DNA of 64,000 nt. Source: Arcuatula senhousia. Lineage: Eukaryota; Mollusca; Bivalvia; Mytilida; Mytilidae. The position numbers and the translations under genes were made by a program. Where the stretch lies: NCBI GenBank assembly GCA_963971305.1, contig CAXARO010001792.1, forward strand, positions 124,001 through 188,000, given 5' to 3'. This document shows, in pieces, positions 33,706 through 48,700 of the stretch; the stretch's first letter is position 1, and each line of letters begins with the position of its first letter. Below the pieces are notes generated by a model. It had not been told where the DNA came from, searched no databases, and saw nothing but the letters and a program-made list of their open reading frames with translations.

Positions 33706-36700
33706 GTAAGTATTTGTTTAATGAAAACATATTTTTAATATGGTCTAGGTTCTGCATCTTCATCTTAAATTATTCGAAAAATGAAAGACCTTGCTGTATA
33801 TTTTATGATTATTATGGACTTTACCATTTAGTGGATAAACCTAACTATTTTTCTACTGTTTATTAAAAGGTCTTTCAATTTCCAAAGGTATTACCTTTTT
33901 CATTAGTCAAAAGAAAATACCTTACTCTCTTTCTTCTAGTTAATTTTATTTCCTCTTCCCGTAAGCACTTTAAAATGGGTCGCAACGTACTGTCATTTTT
34001 GAATAGTCAGTACAACAAACTGTCAAACTATGTTGTGACCCTTAGATCGCAATGGAAGATGGCGGTTTGGTGCCAAAAAAACTGGTTCAATCCACCATGT
34101 CTTTTGAAATGCCTGTACCAAGTCAGCACCATTGCGATCTCCAAGTCCCCTGGTATGTCTTTGCCTTGTTTTGTCTTTTGTTCTTGGATATATGAGATTG
34201 ATCATCCCAGTTCTGTAATTTTGTTACCGTTATCTTATACTTGGTACCATATATCAACACTATCATGACACTACCTGACTGACCCTGTGAGAACAAATTT
34301 TGAACTGGGAATTTTTATCTCCCTGAAGATTGTTAACACTTGTCATCAGAGTAATTTTGAAACCGTAGCCGATATCAAAATTCAAAAGATCGTTGCCTGA
34401 CTCTTGACAATTTTAAAGGCATACATTTTTTTCTGACAATTTCTTGGTTACGCAATTTGCCCGAAATGTGTTTAAAAAAATCAGATAATTTTTTGGTTCA
34501 TATCTGAAGGTCAAGTTATGTTCCAGCCACAGTTTTAAAAATGGCCACCAATGAAATTACGCGTACGTCTTCACTTAAGATCAAAAATCCAACAATAGTG
34601 AAGCTTACAATAAATAATGAAAATCTTTCACTCATCTAGATTTCATTTTGAGCTTAATGCGGTTTGGCGCTTTCAAAATGACCACAAAAACATATCATTT
34701 TGGTTCATCGTTTATAACTTAAAAATGGAATAGATATTTCAAATATTACATAACTTTTTGACATTACGCTAAAAATCATCCTCAGAAGATCACGCTATAA
34801 CCCAAAAATAACATGATTCGGTTGAGTGGTTTGTACGAAAGCCTATTGGGACCAATTTCGGTGTAAGAAATTGCTTTTATTTCTCGTAATAACGAAAAAT
34901 AGTCGTTATAACGAGAACTGAAAGTCGTAATGATGAGAAACAAGTCGTTATAACGAGAAATGAAACTCGTAATAACGAGAAACAAGTTATAATAACGAGA
35001 AATGAAACTCGGAAACTCGTAATAACGAGAAATGAAAGTCGTAATAACGAGAAGTAAAAGTGGTTAAAACAAGAAATAAAAGTCGTAATAACGAGAAGTG
35101 AAAGTCGTTTTAACGAGAAACAAGTCGTAAAAACGAAAAAAATAGTCGTTTTTAACAAAAAATGAATAAAATAAATTCTTACTTCGAAATTGGTTTCTAT
35201 AGGCTTTCGTAGGTTTGAAAATGTCGGCAAAATATTTTACAAAGTTGGGTATTGCAGAAAACTTTCAAACGTAAGAAGTAGAATATTATTCATCAATATT
35301 AAATTTCTGAGGAAAAGACGTATATTTTGATCCAAAGTTGGGTATTGCAGAAAACTTTCAAACGTAAGAAGTAGAATATTATTCATCAATATTAAATTTC
35401 TGAGGAAAAGACGTATATTTTGATCCAAAGAACATGACGTTTTAGTTGCCTGGATTAAAATGGCGACCCCTAAAGGCTTCACTGTAGAATGAGGTTTTCC
35501 AAAATAAGTTTTAACACGTTAAAACCGTAACAAATATTGTAAACATATATGCTATAAATCAGAAAGATAAGGATTTTTGTTGAGATCAAACGGCAAGGTG
35601 ATGATCAAGCCACATATAACCACAATAAAAAATATGGAGGATACAAAGCGCATTTAAGGAAGAATATGACTGTATTCGGCCATAAAACTCTTTACGTCAA
35701 CCAGATGTGAAATATAACCCCTCAAGATCAATTAAATAATATATGTGAATGTTATAGATATTTATGATACATTGATATGGGCCGGAATATCTTAGGGATA
35801 AAAGGGGCGAAATCCTGGGACGAAAGTTTCGACTCAAAAGTTCTGGGGCAAGGCGTCTGTCCTTCGTCAAACTTAAAAAAAACTTCTTTATAACCGCTTA
35901 GCCAAATGTAATGAAACTGAGGAGGGTTGTTCTGTGGTATGTCCTTTGCAAAACAATTATTCGAAATTTTGATCCAACAAAAAACATGGCCGCCATGGCA
36001 AAAAAAAAGAACTTAAGGGTAAATTAGAGTTTTTGTTTGCAAATTACTCAAAAACCGTAAAAAAAATCAAAATTCTGGCAGGATAAAAGTGATCAGCACA
36101 GCAAGATCTACCTGCCCTACAATTATGAAGAAGATCCAACAATCGTAGTTATTGTCCTTTTTTATTTTTTCCAAATTTTGCATTTTTTAGAACAATATCA
36201 ACAACGCGAACTCAAGTCGTGACAAGAGTGAACGCAGGTGCCCCGGAATAGTAAGCGGTTATTGCCTGCTATAGGAAACAAGATGGGAATTGCTTCCTCT
36301 TTATAATCAAACAACTATTTTCAGTCTTTCAACCTTTCCCTGAACAGTGTTTGATGAAAATAAAATTAAATCTATATGGCGTAACCTTTTTTTCCATTGA
36401 ATAAGTGGTGTCAGATCATATGTTGAACGCCTTCTGAGAGAGTTGTTGAATGCCGAGTTCAGCTGGCGGATGTTTACATACAGTTTTCTCCGGTGTTAAT
36501 ATAAATTTTATCATAGTTTAAAAAATTCTCCAAAAAATTATCCATCATGTGGAAAATTTAATTTTATTTTTAAACTACATTCATTTAAAATCTTGAAAAC
36601 ATAAATTGATAATCCAGTCTTGATAGTATAATCCAATCACTGTCCAGCAAAGTTTAAATATCTGGCTTCAAGCTCTGTCACAGTCTGACTTCCAGTTGTG

Positions 36701-39700
36701 CAATATTTAATTCCTGTGATGTTTCCTATAGCACCCCAATCGTGTTGCTAATTTCACATTCAGTGTATTCAGTGTGTCAAATCCGGTAAAGGAAGACAAA
36801 ATAAATTTCTCCGACAAACCAACATCTCCACTCATTTAAGAGATACAAATACCATAAGGTGTCTACCTTAAAATTTCTTCAGTGAAGACAGCAACCGTTA
36901 AGCAACATAACCCTGTGTCAGCAATTTCTGTGTCAAACGTGACGCTCTGCAAATGAAATCGATGTAATTCCAACAAGCTCTGGAGTAACGAATCAACTGT
37001 GATACGAAGACTTAATAAGCAGGAGCAGACGCAATGTTGCTACACAAAATGGGGAAGTTGACGATTGGAAAGTTGAAGTCATCACGTTTGTCATAGAGCT
37101 TTGTTGAAAGTCTCCCTTGAGAGTATATTTCGAGATGTAGATCTAAATATGAAGCAGGCTTCCTAGAATCCGTTGTGTCCTTTATCTCAAGCTCAAGAGG
37201 ATATATGAGATGAAGAAATTCACCAAATCGAGAATTGTTAAGTTAAAAGACATCATCAATATAACGGTACGTGAGGTTGAATGACAGGGCTAGTCTACGA
37301 TCATTTTTATCTAGAAGAGATGGTAAAAAGTCTACTCCATATGAATGTAGACACAAATCAGCAAGCAAAGGTGCACAATTAGTGTCCATTGGAATCCCAT
37401 TTTTTGCTGAAAAACACGTCCACTAAACTGAACAAATATATTTACGATTAGAAAATTTAGCATTTTGACTATTTGGTCTCCTGTATAATTGTTCTTTCTC
37501 TTAGACTCATTGATGCCAAGGTAAGTCTTACTGTAATCGATTATCAAATATTTGTACCTGCGTTGTTTTCCCATCTTTTTGGAAAAGCTGCGTTTAATCA
37601 GCTGTGCCAATCGTGATTTGAGGTGTTCATGCGGAATAGAAGTGTAAAGAGTGGTAAAATCGAAAGTTTTGATGCTGTTGCAAGGTGAAACAGATTTCGA
37701 GTTAAGAATCTCCAATAGTTCTTTCGAATTCTTCAGGGTCCACATTTTATCGACACCATTACTAGAAAACTATGAAATATGAAAATAAAAAAGTACACTT
37801 TATCTTTTATCCAGAAAAGTAAAAGATTTCAAAAACTTCTTAAATATTAACCACATACAATTGAAGGGAAAAAAATAAGATCCAAAATAAATTGTAAATC
37901 CAGTAAACAGTTGGACGTTTTTTATGTCTGATATAAAACTCACAAATACTTTTCACTTTATAATCTTTTACAAAAACCTGTATGACAAGAATACTTCAAA
38001 AGAACCTTCTAAAAGAAACCATCTAAGGAAATGTAAGAAAGAATGACCAAATAAAGAACATGGGGTGATATATGTATGCACAAAACCACTGCACTGACAC
38101 ATGACTTCTGCTCACTTGTGCAACAAAGCATATCTGTTGAAGAAAAAACATAATGGTAAGTTCAAAACACGAAAATCAATATAAAACATCAAAACATTAT
38201 TTAACCAAAATACAATCATATATATCCTGAACTATAAGTATGATAAATATCAGAAAATCAATCTGAAATATAAAATATGAATAATATGCATATCTACTGC
38301 AATACACATCAACCTGTAATAAACAGTAATATAAAGAGCAAAGAAGGATAACTCTAACTTACCTATATGACTATACGGACCATATAGTCATCAGCTATAA
38401 AGTAGCTACAATAAATCAATATATGGAAATATAAAACATGACAAAATATATAAACACAATAAAATAATAAATAAAACACCAAGATCAAAATCTATGCAAA
38501 CCACAGTTGTAACAGATTCAAAGTTATGTTGTAGGATCGTTCCTGAAGGAGTTATAATCCTTAGATCGTTAAAATTGGTCATTTTCACAGCTTTTTGTTT
38601 AACTTTTCAAAAATCTTTTCTCTGAAACCGCCTGGCTAAATGTAATGAAACTTAAGAGTGTTGTTCTGTAGTATGTCCTCTACAATATTATTATTCGAAA
38701 TTTAGATTTAACAAAAACATAGCCGCCATGGCTAAAACTAGAACAGAAGGGTAAATTGCAGATTTTGCAAATTGCTCAAAAATGGTAACAGATATCATAA
38801 TTTTGTTTCAGGAACTAGTAATAAGCACATCAAGATCTACCTGCCCTGATTTTTTCAGAAGATCTGACAATGGTTGTAGGAGATATTGCCTATTTCTGGT
38901 TTTTTTTCTTCTTCAAATTTTGCTCTTTTTTAGACCAATATCTTGAAAACTATACAAGATTTTGGAAAAATTTCAATTGCATATGGTCTAGCACATAAAG
39001 AACTAAAAATTATGTAAAGGGGTCAAAGTTGTAAGACCTTTCTTGATAGTTTTTTCTCTTAGAACGTTAGAATTTTTTTTGTAATATATATTTTATTTCT
39101 GTCTTATATCATCATCACATTACAAACATACATATTCAACAAATCCAACATTATATTTGTATAGTTCAACAAAACAATTCAATAATTGTTTTAGCTATAT
39201 TGAAATTAATACCATTATTTTGTTACATTATTCACCCTCGTCATATAAATTTTTAATTAAGGCCCATTTTTCTTTAAATTTGTTATTTTTTTTTCCAGAG
39301 CACAAACCTGCAGAGGCCATATCTATTCTGTTATAAAATTTTAGCCATTCTATTCCTTCATTAACTAATGGAAATTTATTTTTCATTTTGCATATGTAAA
39401 TGTATCTTTTCAGTATTAGAATACAAGAATTTAAAATTTCAGCATGAGAATGGGAATCTAGTCCAAGGATAATAGAACGTTAGAATTGATTATTTCACAG
39501 AGAACCAGGTGAGCGATTCAGGCTCCTGGGAGCCTATAGTTTTTATGCAACAACCTGGTTTTATAAAAGTTGTACTTTATAAAAAAAATTCAAATTAGTA
39601 TTTTTTACAGTTTTCTTTGTTATCGTCAACACTACAATGCATGAAAATCATGAGAATCTCTTTTTGTGTTTCAAACTTCACGTTGTATGGAAATTTATAT

Positions 39701-42700
39701 GCTTATCTACGTAAAGCTATCTACCCAAGTTGTTGTAAAGTTGAAGTTCGTAAAATATCACGTATTGTTACATAGGAACAATCCACGGAATGTTTTTGGT
39801 TTGTATAAAGTTCTTTTTTTTTCACTTTCAAAGTCTTTTACATAGAAACTTGTACTTTGTTATGTAAATACACCACGAGGACGATGTAAATTCCAGGTTG
39901 TTACAGTGTGACACTACCCACTAGAACTTAGGTCACTGCGAAAAATAAAATGATCTTAAATACTTGTTTCGTGAGCGAATCGTTCTTTAAAAAACAACTG
40001 TAATGTAACAAAGGTAGCTCAAATTAATGTTTTTTGCAAATCACTTTCATAGGAAGATAATCAAAAGTGAAGCGGACACAGAGACGAACAACTCTGTGTC
40101 GAACTTTCAGACATACTTTTACAACCAAAACATTTAATGGTTCACTGTCAAATAGATACATTTTAGAGCTTATCATTTTTCTCAGCTGTTTAGTCTAGAA
40201 AAAACGTATCCGTCTACAAAGTTTAATTAAATAAAAAAAGATTATCACGACATTTGCAAAAAGTCATAATTTAACATAATGGGATTAACATACAGGCTGA
40301 GAAAATATATGGCTTCTTTTATATTTGTTAGAGCTTCTCAACTATCGTATAGTTGGTTGTGTCATTATACATGTATATATTTGTTTATTTAAAATTTAAA
40401 GGCTTTATGACAAGGCTATGACTCCAAACGGCAAATTTCCCTTCTTTGGTAGCAAAATTTCATCCGTTCCAGCTTATAAGAGTTTGCACATCACAGCTGA
40501 TACGTTTTTCCAGAGCTTGTGGGAATTATATCATGAAGTAAATTTTGGGTTATTTTGGTTAAACATAATTTATTAATTTTAATATCAGAAAGCTTCTTTT
40601 CTATACAAATTGTTAATTTGGTTTTAAATATCTAATTAATTATTGCTGACCTTTTAACCGTACATGTTTTTGGTACATGTGCATGTTAAATTACCTCTTC
40701 CGGAGCACCTGAGTTCACTCCTGTTTCGACTGGAGTTCATGTTGTTGATTGATATTCAGTTATTTTGTGTTTCCATGTTTTACATGTTGTCTGTTTTTGT
40801 CCCGTTCTTGTTTGTGTTTACTGGTTTTGTCTCTGCCCTTTTGGACTTTTTACATTCGGATACCTCATTGGTACCTCTGCTTCTTTTCTATTTACATTAA
40901 TGTCCTGGTCAAATGGTAATATATGTTCTCTTATGCAATTTCTATTTACCTGTTGACCTTTTAAACCGAACAAGCTAGTATATATAGATTGTAGATACAC
41001 ATTTACGGGGACTTAGTTTGGACCTCCAACTAGTTCATACACATTCTGTTGGGATCTCCAACTCTACATATTAATTTTGTTATTTGGCTTTGTTTTATAT
41101 TTGGACTTTATATTTTGTAATTTGGATCGACCAGTTACGCATTAAAACGTTTTGAAACTTTAAGTTGTTTGATACGACGCCGACTTTGAAGTTGATAAAT
41201 CCGTACAATCAGCTAGTTCCCACACATAAGCCATAGGGCTGGTTATCAGACACTGCGTAGTTTCTCGTCACAGAGAAAATTCCTCTGTCTGCATAATCGT
41301 GGAGAAGCATATCACTGTCTGATAATTACACTGATTTCGTTAAAAGAGCGGTATGTCTGACACTAAAATTGCTACATGTAACAAATGATTATATTCCCCC
41401 CGGTTGTTGTCTTCACTTAAGAAATTTTATCGATGAAATTATTCGCCCATACACAAATATTGGTTTTCAATTTCTCAGATGAATGCAGATGTTGGTTTGT
41501 CATTAGGTTGTGTTTTGTCCTCCTTTTCCGAATTTGACACGCTGAGTTGACAACGTGACGGATTAACCATAGCCAGCAACTCCTTAGTCTTCCTGTGTAA
41601 CTGAGTTCACTCTCGGTACTTCTTGAGTTCGCACTGTTGATTTTTCTGTTTGTATTTTTTATATATATATTGTCTATTTCTTCATGCTGTTTTTGTTCGT
41701 GTTTTTTTTCCTTGTCCTTCCGAATCATTAGTGGCCAATTGCTTAGTGCGGTGCTTAATTAATGGCGGACTATTACTTAGTATTTTAAATATTTATTAAC
41801 GATTATAATTCCACAAATATATTTATCTTAAAACTTACATTTTCCTCACATAAAACATGCATTATATGAAAGCTTGGTATACAGAATGCGTGTGTATGTA
41901 CGAAAAACTTACGCTTCGTCATATGTTTAATTTAAATATACATGTATAGGGTAGCTTGTATTTGCTACTATATATTAGATTAAAATTTACGCAGCCAGGT
42001 GGAAAACGACATCGGTAGTGACTAAGTCGAGGCCTATGAGGAAACTGTTATAATTTTAATATTTGGTCTCTATCGTGCACTCTCTTGTATCTGCTATTAA
42101 TATTTTTCATGCAAACACCTGTTAAGACATGCCGGACTTGTGGTCAGATCCGCTCTTGTCAATTTTGAAAAGCACACCTGATACGGAAGGTGGACGTCGG
42201 TGTTCTTTGGCCTGCTCAAAATTTACTCTTTCGACGGCTAAAGCTAACCAGAAAAAACGGACTTATTGTTTGCGTCTAGTTTAATTTTGTACAGATAAGG
42301 AATGTTCAGGATCCAAAAGGCCAATAGTTCTTCGGCATGTTGATCGTATTAGGTCACTAAAAAACGCGAAGTACCTAACGTCGGGTCAGGCCTCTTTTTC
42401 AACAGAGTAATTTAGTCCCGAGATATGGACTGTGATGACCCTGCAAATCAACATGCCAGTGTCGGTAGGCTTTAGTGCGTATATGCTATCCACAAATCGT
42501 AATAATGCCAAACGTCAGGAGCTGGGTATATTTTTGCACGTTTAAACGACGCTTTTGCAATTTTCGATAAAAGTGACACTCGTAGAATCGATCTTAGTTT
42601 TTTGCAGTATCAATACTAGTCAAACTTGCTTCCCCTATAAGCCTTGCGTCCCAATTTTTTCCATTTCATCATCATCATCACCTCTTTTCATTTCATCGCC

Positions 42701-45700
42701 CCTTTCATGTCCATCTAGCTGATAATTTGTACTGCTAAGAAGTTAAGTAATAACTCAATAATTTCTAATTACAGGCGTACAAGGTACAGTTTCAGTCAAC
42801 CTACTTACTTCACCAACAAACACTGGTATACTAGGACAAGGTGGCGTAGAGTTAAGATGTTCTTACTCAACTACTAACAATGAAGCTGTCAATACAATAA
42901 ATATCCAAGCAAAATTTAATGGAGAGTTTATAAACATCGCTAGCTTTTATCCAGTTGCATTTAATTTCAATGCATCACTGTTTGATGACACATCGTATCT
43001 TCATTCTAGAGTAACCCTTACAAATCCAACAACGGAGTCTAAGACAGCTATACTGACATTTGACAAGATAGATTGTCCAGATGAAACGGAGTATAGATGT
43101 CAGGTGTTATGGGCACCTAACCCTAACAACATTCAGGCAATATCTTCCCCCTTGAATATAATTGTAAAAGGTAATATGAATGCAACATTAATACATAGCA
43201 TATATGATGTATTACTTGGCGGTGAGCAAAGGGGTGTTTTACATTCATGTAACGTAACATTGTCCGTACACGTTGGTCCTCTGTAGTAAGCTATCAGGCT
43301 ATCCTCCGACAACCCCGCGGGCGAGGACTATTCTTTAAAGCCACATCAGGTACACACCTTGGTCGCTTTTTTGACTGAGCACTAACCTCAGAATACCAAG
43401 ACATATTGTTGTCTCTAACGACAAGCTATGCGTCATACAATTTTGACAGTAGGTCACCTTTTGTCAAGAGAACGATCAAATTGTGCACCCTAGATGTCCG
43501 AAAATGTTGGGGCCAATGCGCATGTGTTGTCAAGTTATAACACAGATATTTGACCGATGACCATAGTGTAGCTAACTAATGTGTGGAGAGTGCAACTCAA
43601 ATAATCAGAAAGGAAAAAAACGTCCTGGTATATTGCATTAGCTGTAAAATATACACACTATAATTATGCTGGTGATGCAGGTATTGTTCTTTCCATATAA
43701 CAAAAATTTATAATTAAAAATAAATAGCACAATTTTATACTCCGATAACCATCCAAATCGAAATGTTAATCCAAGACTTGCTTGAAGCAAGTAGATTCTG
43801 TCCAAGACTTGCTTGAAGCAAGTAGATTCTGTGGTCTCTGTTATTCTTGAAAATGAATTGAAGAAATCATCTGGCAAAGGCAGCATTGTTGTCATTGATC
43901 GCGATCGGACATCATATCTTTGAAAGTGAGAATTAAGGATCGTGCTTCCACTGCTTTCTGCTCTAGTCATTTTTTTCCAAATCATCTTTTAAAATCATAA
44001 CTCGAACAAAATCCTAGATTTAATGACGGATTTGTAGTTTATTATTTCTGAAAAGTTTACGAAAAAGAATGGTCTCATTTAAGGTGGTTCCCAACACAAT
44101 TTGGACCTAGATATCGACGAAATAAAAGGTGTTAATTTTGATTAAAAAATGCACAAATGAAATAAAAATAAAATGCATAAAATGAAATATCATACTTTTA
44201 TGAAATCATTACATCCATAATTTTAACACAAATATGTTTTCAAAAAAAAAAACGAGGACTGATTGTGACGGCAGCCGTCACAGAAGTTCCCCAAACGAAC
44301 CAGATGTACATTAAAGCAGCAAGAATACTGCCTTTTTCAGTTTTATAGAACTCATCAAGCTCTAAAATCCTACCTAGATTCAAGGTCCTCAACACTTAGG
44401 CTACTCAGGTAAAGCAATGTCCTATATAATGAACATTCGCTGTTTATTCAGAAACGGCAGCTATTTTGTAAATTCCGAAAACGTTGTGCACACCTCTAAT
44501 GTGGAATATTATTCGCAACATCAAAATCTACCAGAAAACCAATTTTTTCAAAATAAAAGGATTCTAAAATTTTGGCGGCCATCTTGGATTTAGAAATTGT
44601 ACGTTTTTTTTATTGAAAAAACTGTAAATATCTCTTTAGAACTTTTTAAATATTTTTATAGTACTTATTTCAAGGTGCTCATCACTTGGATGACTGAGAT
44701 ATGACAATGTCCTATATAATGAACTTTTGTTATTTACTTTAAAAAAGCGGCCATTTTAAAAATTTTCGAAGTCCTTATGGACACCTCGTATGTGGAGTAT
44801 TACTCGCAACATCAAAATCTACCAAAATAATATGATTAAGGCCCTGCCTTTTTGGCGAGCATCGAAAATCTATATTCCTTTTAAAAATAAATCCATGTGC
44901 TCGACCGGCTAAGTTTAACGTAAAGAAGTTATTTTTAAAAAAGGAATTAAATAGTAGCAAAATCTGACCCCACCAAACCCAAATCATATGCACTTGAGAA
45001 AGTTGTTGTTAAAATATCTTGGATCAATAACTACTTATTAAAAATTCAATTATTTATGCAAATAATAAATCCTGTAACATTCTGGGACGACATTAAGCGG
45101 GGACGAAATAATCCTTTTTATGGATTACGTGGCGTCATTTCCTTGTCAGAGTATTTCGCGCTTTTCAGTCACCAGACCAAAACAACATTCAGATTCTGTC
45201 ATGTTTTGTGAGATTTTCTGAGTATCAGTGTTTTATTTGAAGCATTGGTAACAAAAGGTACATTAAGAAACCTGGCGGAAAAAACGGTTAAGTAAAATAT
45301 CATGCAGGATTGAGGAAAGTGAGTGAAACCCCACAGGATGGGACTCTTCTTTCATTTTCAGGTAAGAACCTTTTGCTTTAATTTTTTATTATGTGTAGGT
45401 TTTATTCAGTAAATATATGTATTTCTTTATCTTAATTTATATTACTTAGAATTTAACAAAGCTTGGTCAGTATCATGCATTTGGTATGACTAGTCAATGG
45501 GACGATGTTGCCAAAAACTAGCTCGATAATTTCCGGAAAATCGTTTTTCAGCGGAAAAGGCCGAAAAGTGTTTAAATAAAAATCTGTGTGTAAAAAAACA
45601 AGTGGATGAATGATGGTTTTATCACTGTTTTTGAATTTGAATTTTTATATTTTTGAATAACAGATTATGAAGTATTTTTCATAAGCCCAGAGGGTTGATT

Positions 45701-48700
45701 GTTTTACTTGTTGCTCCGTGCCTATTATTTTTTTTTCACTCCGTAAAAGTAAACCTGTTCCGGTTTTATCGTCAGTATATTTCTGGCATATCTCAAAACA
45801 TGCACAATGCAGTAGGGCTCGCATCTGCGATGCTCGCTATTAATTTGTATCAAAATCCAAGCACTTTTAAATTTTGGCGGCCATCTTGGATTTTAAAATT
45901 TCAAATTTTCGCATTTTGCAGAAAAACCGAAACTATCGCTTCAATTTTTTTTGGAATATTTTTGTAGTACTCATCAAGCTCTATAATCCTACCAAGTTTC
46001 AAGATCCTCACCACCTAGGTTACCGATATATAGCAATGTCCTATATAATGAATCCATTTTAATGTATTCCCTTGGTGATTTTAACTAGTCTAGTAACCAT
46101 TCTATATACAATTCAATGTTCTGGTTTATTCAGTAATGACACTTCCTTATTTCTTTAAGGTAACCCACAGCAACCCGACCACATTCCTATATATACACCT
46201 AATGCAGGGATAGAGGAAGGGCAGACAATTACTTTTACCTGCACAGGTAGTCTTGGTAAACCTCAAGGAAGGTTCCGATGGGTCAGGATAAGAGGTGTGC
46301 AGGAAACAATATATGATTCAGAAACAACTTTAGCAGTACCAATGCCAGTGACATGTACCTTCAACGGTTCCAGTTCATTTTCCTTGAGGATGGGACCCGA
46401 GGATAACGGTGTTGTTGTTCGATGTATCGTGGTTTACGAAAATATTGTTCAGACTATGTTGTACCAAACGACACCACAAATTGAAGTTTTCTGTAAGTAT
46501 TTTACAATTATTTTGGAAATTTAAAATAAACACACGTATGCTCTGCTTTTATTTGTATGTTCCAATGATCGTTGTATATTTTTATCCACTTGTACATGTA
46601 AGCTTAATGGTTAAAGAATCATCAGAATTAATTTTGTAATTTATGATGGTGAATATGTTGTGAGAATAATTTGTCCATTAACATTTTGATTTCAACACTT
46701 AAAGCATAAAATGATCCTTTTCTTCACTGTTTTTGTTTTAATTTCTTATAAACTGCATTTATCTTTATGTCTCGCTTCGAAAGAGGGGGCGTACTGGTTA
46801 AACTCTGTCCGTCTTTGCCATCGTCCTCAGTGTAACATTCCTTACGGTATTTTTAGGAACTACAAAACACATTGACTTGAAATTTGTATTTGGCTTCAGT
46901 ATAAATTCTATAATCGCGAATTGAAATAATGCTGTCAGATATCTACATCTAGATATATCTCAGATATCTTCCTGTTTACCGACCTAGCTATAAGTAATTC
47001 TCAACATAAGTTGTCAAAACAAACATGTATTTTCAAATTGTTAATAACAGTTGTTTTTCAATAGCTACTCATAAATGTTTAAACTTCCTTACATGGCAAG
47101 TATGTTGTCACACCAGCAGACAAGGCTTCCAACAATATAGTTTTCGTATGTAAAGCAGACTACTTTAACTAGTCTAATTTAAGAACTAGGCATTGACAGT
47201 AATTCTATTAGTACTATATTCACTCGGACTTCATTTAACAAAGAGGAGATCATAGCCAACCATAAGTTTTTCATGTCCTCTTTAAATATTCAGAAAGAGG
47301 AACATGAACATTCACCTTATTTGTATTGGATACCTAAACTTCACAAAAACAGTACAATGGTATATATAGCTGGATCTTCATGATGTTCAACTCGCAAAGA
47401 TCTATCTTCTTCCAAAGACAACAAGAATACTGTCACACTATTTATCATTAACCGGAATCAATCACATATGAATTTCAAAGAACTCAAAAGATTTATTAGA
47501 CAATTTTAAATCACGGTCATTTTCCGATGTTCATTCTTTGAAAACTTTCGATTTTTCAACTTTGTACACCACTTTGCCACACAAAAAGCTTAAGTTTCGT
47601 ATGAAAAAACCTCGAAATGTTTTTTTTTTCAATTCTACGAACTTTGTTGTTTAAGGTTATAATTCTACACATTTTTTCACAACATTTTATAAAGAAACAA
47701 GAATGGATATGGTTACAACCATATCCATTGGTACTCGAGTTACAAATATGTCACAGTTAGGCTCCTGAAACATGCATAATGCATTTAGCATCAGTTATAC
47801 CTATCATACTAGAATGAAAGATAAGGTTGAAGGGATTCATTCAATTGTTATAAGCATCATTTGAACAAACTGGACCAATATGTTTTTATTGTACTTTCTA
47901 GTTATAAAACAATATGGGAATTGAATGATTCTTTTGTAAGTGGTCATTCATATGGAAGAGCAGGTTACAGTTAATTTTGAAGCATACGATTGCTTAGTAT
48001 CATCAGGTGCACCTTTTACTGGTTTTTGACACATGCGTTCCAGGGTGGAGTTTCAACGCATATTTGAATTTTTAAGATTGAAGAAAATTAATATACACCT
48101 TGTTTTTTACCCTTTTGGCCCCAATTACTCAAAACATTGAAAGATATAGAAAAACGCAGGCAGAAAATTTCACAAGGATACTGATGAAAAGAGATTTTGA
48201 AAATCAGACCAAAAATGTGACCAAGTTGATTTTTCGGGTTGGTCCATCTTTGACCGTCCACAGCAAAGTAACGGTGCAATATATATTCTAAACCATGAAT
48301 CGATAACTAGAACTAAAGTTATGGTTTCAACAAAAATGTTAACAGACAACAATGACAACAGCTTCACTCCATATCTTTTAAATACAACATTTTTTTGCAG
48401 TCATATAAAGAAATATTTTTTTTTTATTTTATAGTATGCAACTGTAACAGGCCACCCAGCTAAGCTCAAAATGGTCTCTTGAAAGCAATTTATAATTTTT
48501 GACGTTTGGCCTCCTATATATAACTCTGGGGATCTGAAAAAGTCCAAATGACAAAAACCCAAGAAAGAGCTGATTATTATCTGGATTAAAAATAATCCTC
48601 GTTCACCGAGTCGTTGCTCAAACGTTAATTTTAGAAAGTTTAACTGTCTGTAGCACGGGGGGGGGGGTTAACTTTCATTATAAAAGTAGGTTCATATGTG

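Noticed and set aside
34877..35230. 117-codon minus-strand frame with repeating Phe-Leu-Val-Ile-Thr-Thr
   Set aside because: It is the translated minisatellite of the foldback element.
43638..43985. 115-codon minus-strand frame starting MIWKKMTRAESSG
   Set aside because: It contains a perfect 31-bp tandem duplication, which happens not to break it, but no domain is visible and it lies in a repeat-rich intron.
45240..45370. Possible 5' UTR exon ending CAG|GTAAGA at about 45360
   Set aside because: The donor is good, but no promoter, coding start or partner exon could be shown; it lies inside a gene 2 intron among repeats.
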